Assembly (NCBI GenBank): GCA_902493345.1
Contig: CABUPM010000104.1
Coordinates: 1-6,843 of the forward strand
DNA: 6,843 nucleotides
Source of the DNA: an uncultured Eubacteriales bacterium
Lineage (GTDB): Bacteria > Bacillota > Clostridia > Lachnospirales > Bianqueaceae
Direction of reading: 5' to 3'
The notes below the pieces were generated by a model. The model saw only the letters and a program-made list of their open reading frames with translations, was not told the DNA's origin and ran no database searches. The position numbers were made by a program, and so were the translations under genes. Shown here in pieces: positions 4,910-6,843 of the stretch (within the stretch, counting starts at the first letter, position 1; every line of letters begins with the position of its first letter).

Positions 4910-6643
4910 CGCTTTAGAAAAACTGCAACGAATATTTGTAATTACAATCTGTAAACTTTTACGGCCTCGATACACATTCCATCCTACATTGTAGCAAATG
5001 TCTACAACAGGGGCGTTTTCCAGCTGTTCCCCTCTGTCTAAACGGTTCCAGAGAGCCTCCGAATATCCTTCCGAGAGGCATTCCCGGAGCCATTCCGTGC
5101 GAAAACAAACGCCTTCATAGATCCGTCCCTGCTGTTCCAATACCAATCGCGCCGCTTTTTTCTGTTTTCCCATCCAGAAGAGCCGAATCAGCTTCAACGT
5201 CTTATCTGCGAATACCGGCTTCGGATTGCCGCTGCCATAGGGCTCCAATACCTCTAAAAGCTCTGCCATCCGGTCGTCGGCATACTGCAGCGGCATCGCC
5301 ATATCGATATATACAACCGGAAAGCAATCCTCCTGGGTCAATACACAGTTCTCATTGAGGCGCCGTCTCCACCCTTCGATCCGGCTCTCTTCCATAGAAA
5401 GTCCGGCTGCCATGGGATGTCCGCCGTAGCGCAGAAAGAACTCCTCGGTACGCTGCATTTCCCCGACCATATTATACGCCGGAATCGAACGTCCAGACCC
5501 CTTGACATGCTCTGCTCTGCCGGTCAGTACAAAAACCGGCTTCTGTGTTTTTTCTCTTATCCGTCCCGCAACCAAGCCCGCCAGGCTCTCATGCAGCTCT
5601 GGCAGATAGATCACCAGCACCCGATCCTCCGGCTGTTTTTCCAGCTCAGCCAAGCCCTTCTGAATCCCCTCTTCCGTCATCTTCTGGCGAAGACGATTCA
5701 GCTCATACAGCTGTGCCGCCGCCTTCTCAGCTCTCTCCGGATCCTCTTCCAGAAGCGCCATGATATAGTGCTGCTGTTCGTCAAGCCTCCCTCCGGAATT
5801 GATCATAGGCCCTATAATAAAGCCAAACGCATATACGTCCAGCTTCTCAATTCCTCCCTGTTTCATCAGGGCTCGAATCGCTGTCGGCGGCTTCCGGTTC
5901 CACTGCCGGAGTCCCTGATATACAATCTTACGGTTCTCTCCGATCAGGGGCATCACATCGCATACCGTTCCCAGTGCCGCGTAGCCAATCCAATCCGGAT
6001 CCTCCGGAATCCCCGCCTGTTGTAAGAGCGCCCGTGCAAGCTGATAGGCAACTCCTGCGCCGCACAATTTTTCAAACGGATAGGGATCGTCCTGACGGTG
6101 CGGATTGACCACCGCGTCTGCTTCCGGCAAAACATCCCTGCCATCCTCCTGCTTCAGCTCATGATGGTCTGTGATGATCAATGTTATGCCAAGCTCTCTG
6201 GCCCGATGAGCCGCTTCAAATTCCCGTATGCCATTATCGCAGGTAAGGATCAATCCTGTTCCCTCTTTTGCGCACTCCTCAACCATATACGGACGAATCC
6301 CATAACCATCCTCAATCCGATCCGGAATCCGAATCTTCACATCCGCCTGAAGCTTCTTCAATACTTTTCCCAATATCGTAGAAGAGGTCATTCCGTCCAC
6401 ATCATAATCGCCGATCACATAGATTCTGTTTCCTTCTCGGATATTCTGCATCACCAACGCAACCGCGCGGTCCATATCCCGCATTCGCATCGGATCACTG
6501 AGTTCCCCCTCCCGATCCATATACGCCTGCGCGTCTTCCTGCTGAATCCGATTGGCCAGGATTTTGGCCAGAACCGGAGCGATCCCCAATTGATTCTGGA
6601 TCGCCTGATAGCTTTTGTTATATACACGCCAGTTTTCCCGCAT
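4907..6643 (-). CDS. recJ: Single-stranded-DNA-specific 5'-3' exonuclease RecJ
   Basis: A 578-residue DHH/DHHA1-family nuclease that degrades single-stranded DNA 5' to 3' in recombination and mismatch or base-excision repair. The phosphoesterase core shows VIGDYDVDGMTSS (76-88; D79, D81, D83), LTCDNGI (133-139; D136), the name-giving TDHH (158-161), GTVCDVMPL (225-233; D229) and GPMINSGGRLD (278-288). The DHHA1 part has HESLAGLVAGRIREK (351-365), KGSGRS (381-386) and RYGGHPMAAGL (405-415). LEPYGSGNPKPVF (466-478) starts the C-terminal OB-like nucleic-acid-binding region. All metal-ligand residues are present, and length matches E. coli RecJ. The ATG at 6643 follows GAGGAG at 6 nt. A terminator hairpin sits immediately before this site, so expression probably depends on read-through from secF. 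The stop codon overlaps a putative apt promoter. Confidence 0.97.
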   Translation of the reverse strand: MRENWRVYNKSYQAIQNQLGIAPVLAKILANRIQQEDAQAYMDREGELSDPMRMRDMDRAVALVMQNIREGNRIYVIGDYDVDGMTSSTILGKVLKKLQADVKIRIPDRIEDGYGIRPYMVEECAKEGTGLILTCDNGIREFEAAHRARELGITLIITDHHELKQEDGRDVLPEADAVVNPHRQDDPYPFEKLCGAGVAYQLARALLQQAGIPEDPDWIGYAALGTVCDVMPLIGENRKIVYQGLRQWNRKPPTAIRALMKQGGIEKLDVYAFGFIIGPMINSGGRLDEQQHYIMALLEEDPERAEKAAAQLYELNRLRQKMTEEGIQKGLAELEKQPEDRVLVIYLPELHESLAGLVAGRIREKTQKPVFVLTGRAEHVKGSGRSIPAYNMVGEMQRTEEFFLRYGGHPMAAGLSMEESRIEGWRRRLNENCVLTQEDCFPVVYIDMAMPLQYADDRMAELLEVLEPYGSGNPKPVFADKTLKLIRLFWMGKQKKAARLVLEQQGRIYEGVCFRTEWLRECLSEGYSEALWNRLDRGEQLENAPVVDICYNVGWNVYRGRKSLQIVITNIRCSFSKA

Positions 6644-6660
6644 CTGATTCTCCTCATTCT

Positions 6661-6697
6661 AAAAAACGCCGCCTCATGAGGTTCCTTATGAGGCGGC
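6661..6697 (-). terminator. Rho-independent terminator or attenuator between secF and recJ
   Basis: A perfect 10-bp stem, GCCGCCTCAT and ATGAGGCGGC (plus-strand 6668-6677 and 6688-6697), can extend inward by several pairs. On the minus strand it is followed by G and six T residues (6661-6666), a standard terminator. It begins 13 nt after the secF stop. The T-run ends only 17 nt before the recJ ATG, leaving no room for a promoter, so it may act as a partial terminator that lowers recJ-apt-GDPD expression relative to sec genes. Confidence 0.8.
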
Positions 6698-6710
6698 AGC
6701 CGCTTTTCTT

Positions 6711-6843
6711 TTATTTCTTTTTCGCGGATTTGGAAACCGCTGTCCTTCTTCCGGCATTCTTTTTCTTTTGCAGCAATACCCACATCGGGCTGGCAACGAC
6801 CAGCGAGGAATAGGTTCCTGCTACAAATCCTGCCAGAAGCGGG
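6711..6843 (-). CDS. secF: Protein translocase subunit SecF or SecDF, C-terminal fragment
   Basis: Only the last 43 codons and the TAA stop are in the window; the 5' part lies beyond 6843. The fragment reads PLLAGFVAGTYSSLVVASPM and then WVLLQ before a basic tail rich in Lys and Arg. The GxxxGTYSSxxxASPxW pattern is the well-known end of the last transmembrane helix of SecF, which with SecD uses the proton gradient to assist protein export after SecYEG and SecA. The lysine-rich tail should lie in the cytoplasm. Whether the gene is a separate secF or the 3' end of a fused secDF, as in a number of clostridia, cannot be told here. Placement immediately upstream of recJ matches the usual clostridial order. 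Confidence 0.9.
   Translation of the reverse strand, partial: PLLAGFVAGTYSSLVVASPMWVLLQKKKNAGRRTAVSKSAKKK

Noticed and set aside
5417..6679. Long plus-strand open frames (202 and 193 codons) opposite recJ
   Set aside because: They lie antisense to a fully conserved RecJ, are rich in Arg, His and Leu as expected from the reverse strand of a coding sequence, and show no domain or ribosome site.

Overview
The window carries a conserved housekeeping block of a low-to-moderate GC Firmicute, most likely a clostridium of the Lachnospiraceae type. The evidence is strong GGAGG-type ribosome binding sites, sigma-A promoters of the TTGAAA/TATAAT kind, a bifunctional long Rel with a basic RFKD loop, the gene order secF-recJ-apt-(x)-relA-dtd-MBL, and RecJ wording (HESLAGLVAG) that I associate with that family. 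The genus cannot be read from this sequence. All genes lie on the minus strand, so transcription runs from high to low coordinates.

Layout in transcription order: the last 43 codons of secF or a fused secDF (6711-6843, cut by the window edge); a hairpin terminator (6661-6697) pressed against the recJ ribosome binding site; recJ (4907-6643); apt (4346-4858), with a probable own promoter built on the recJ stop codon; a membrane-anchored glycerophosphodiester phosphodiesterase (3497-4330); a strong bidirectional terminator (3445-3481). A 299-nt regulatory gap follows (3198-3496). It holds four 11-bp-phased TTCACA-type repeats, two tandem sigma-A promoters and a leader hairpin. Then come relA (933-3197), a GC-rich intercistronic hairpin (900-920), dtd (425-874) and the first 141 codons of a metallo-beta-lactamase-fold hydrolase (1-423, cut by the window edge).

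The genes form two transcription units. recJ-apt-GDPD covers DNA repair, purine salvage and phosphodiester hydrolysis. relA-dtd-MBL covers (p)ppGpp control, D-aminoacyl-tRNA proofreading and an uncharacterised hydrolase. In many Firmicutes apt and relA are direct neighbours; here the GDPD gene and its terminator sit between them, and relA has its own promoter region. The repeats in that region match the PhoP (Pho box) pattern of Gram-positive bacteria. This suggests, without proving it, that phosphate status feeds into alarmone synthesis next to a phosphate-scavenging enzyme. I see no mobile element, CRISPR array, tRNA or rRNA, and no wholly new system. The most interesting material is regulatory.
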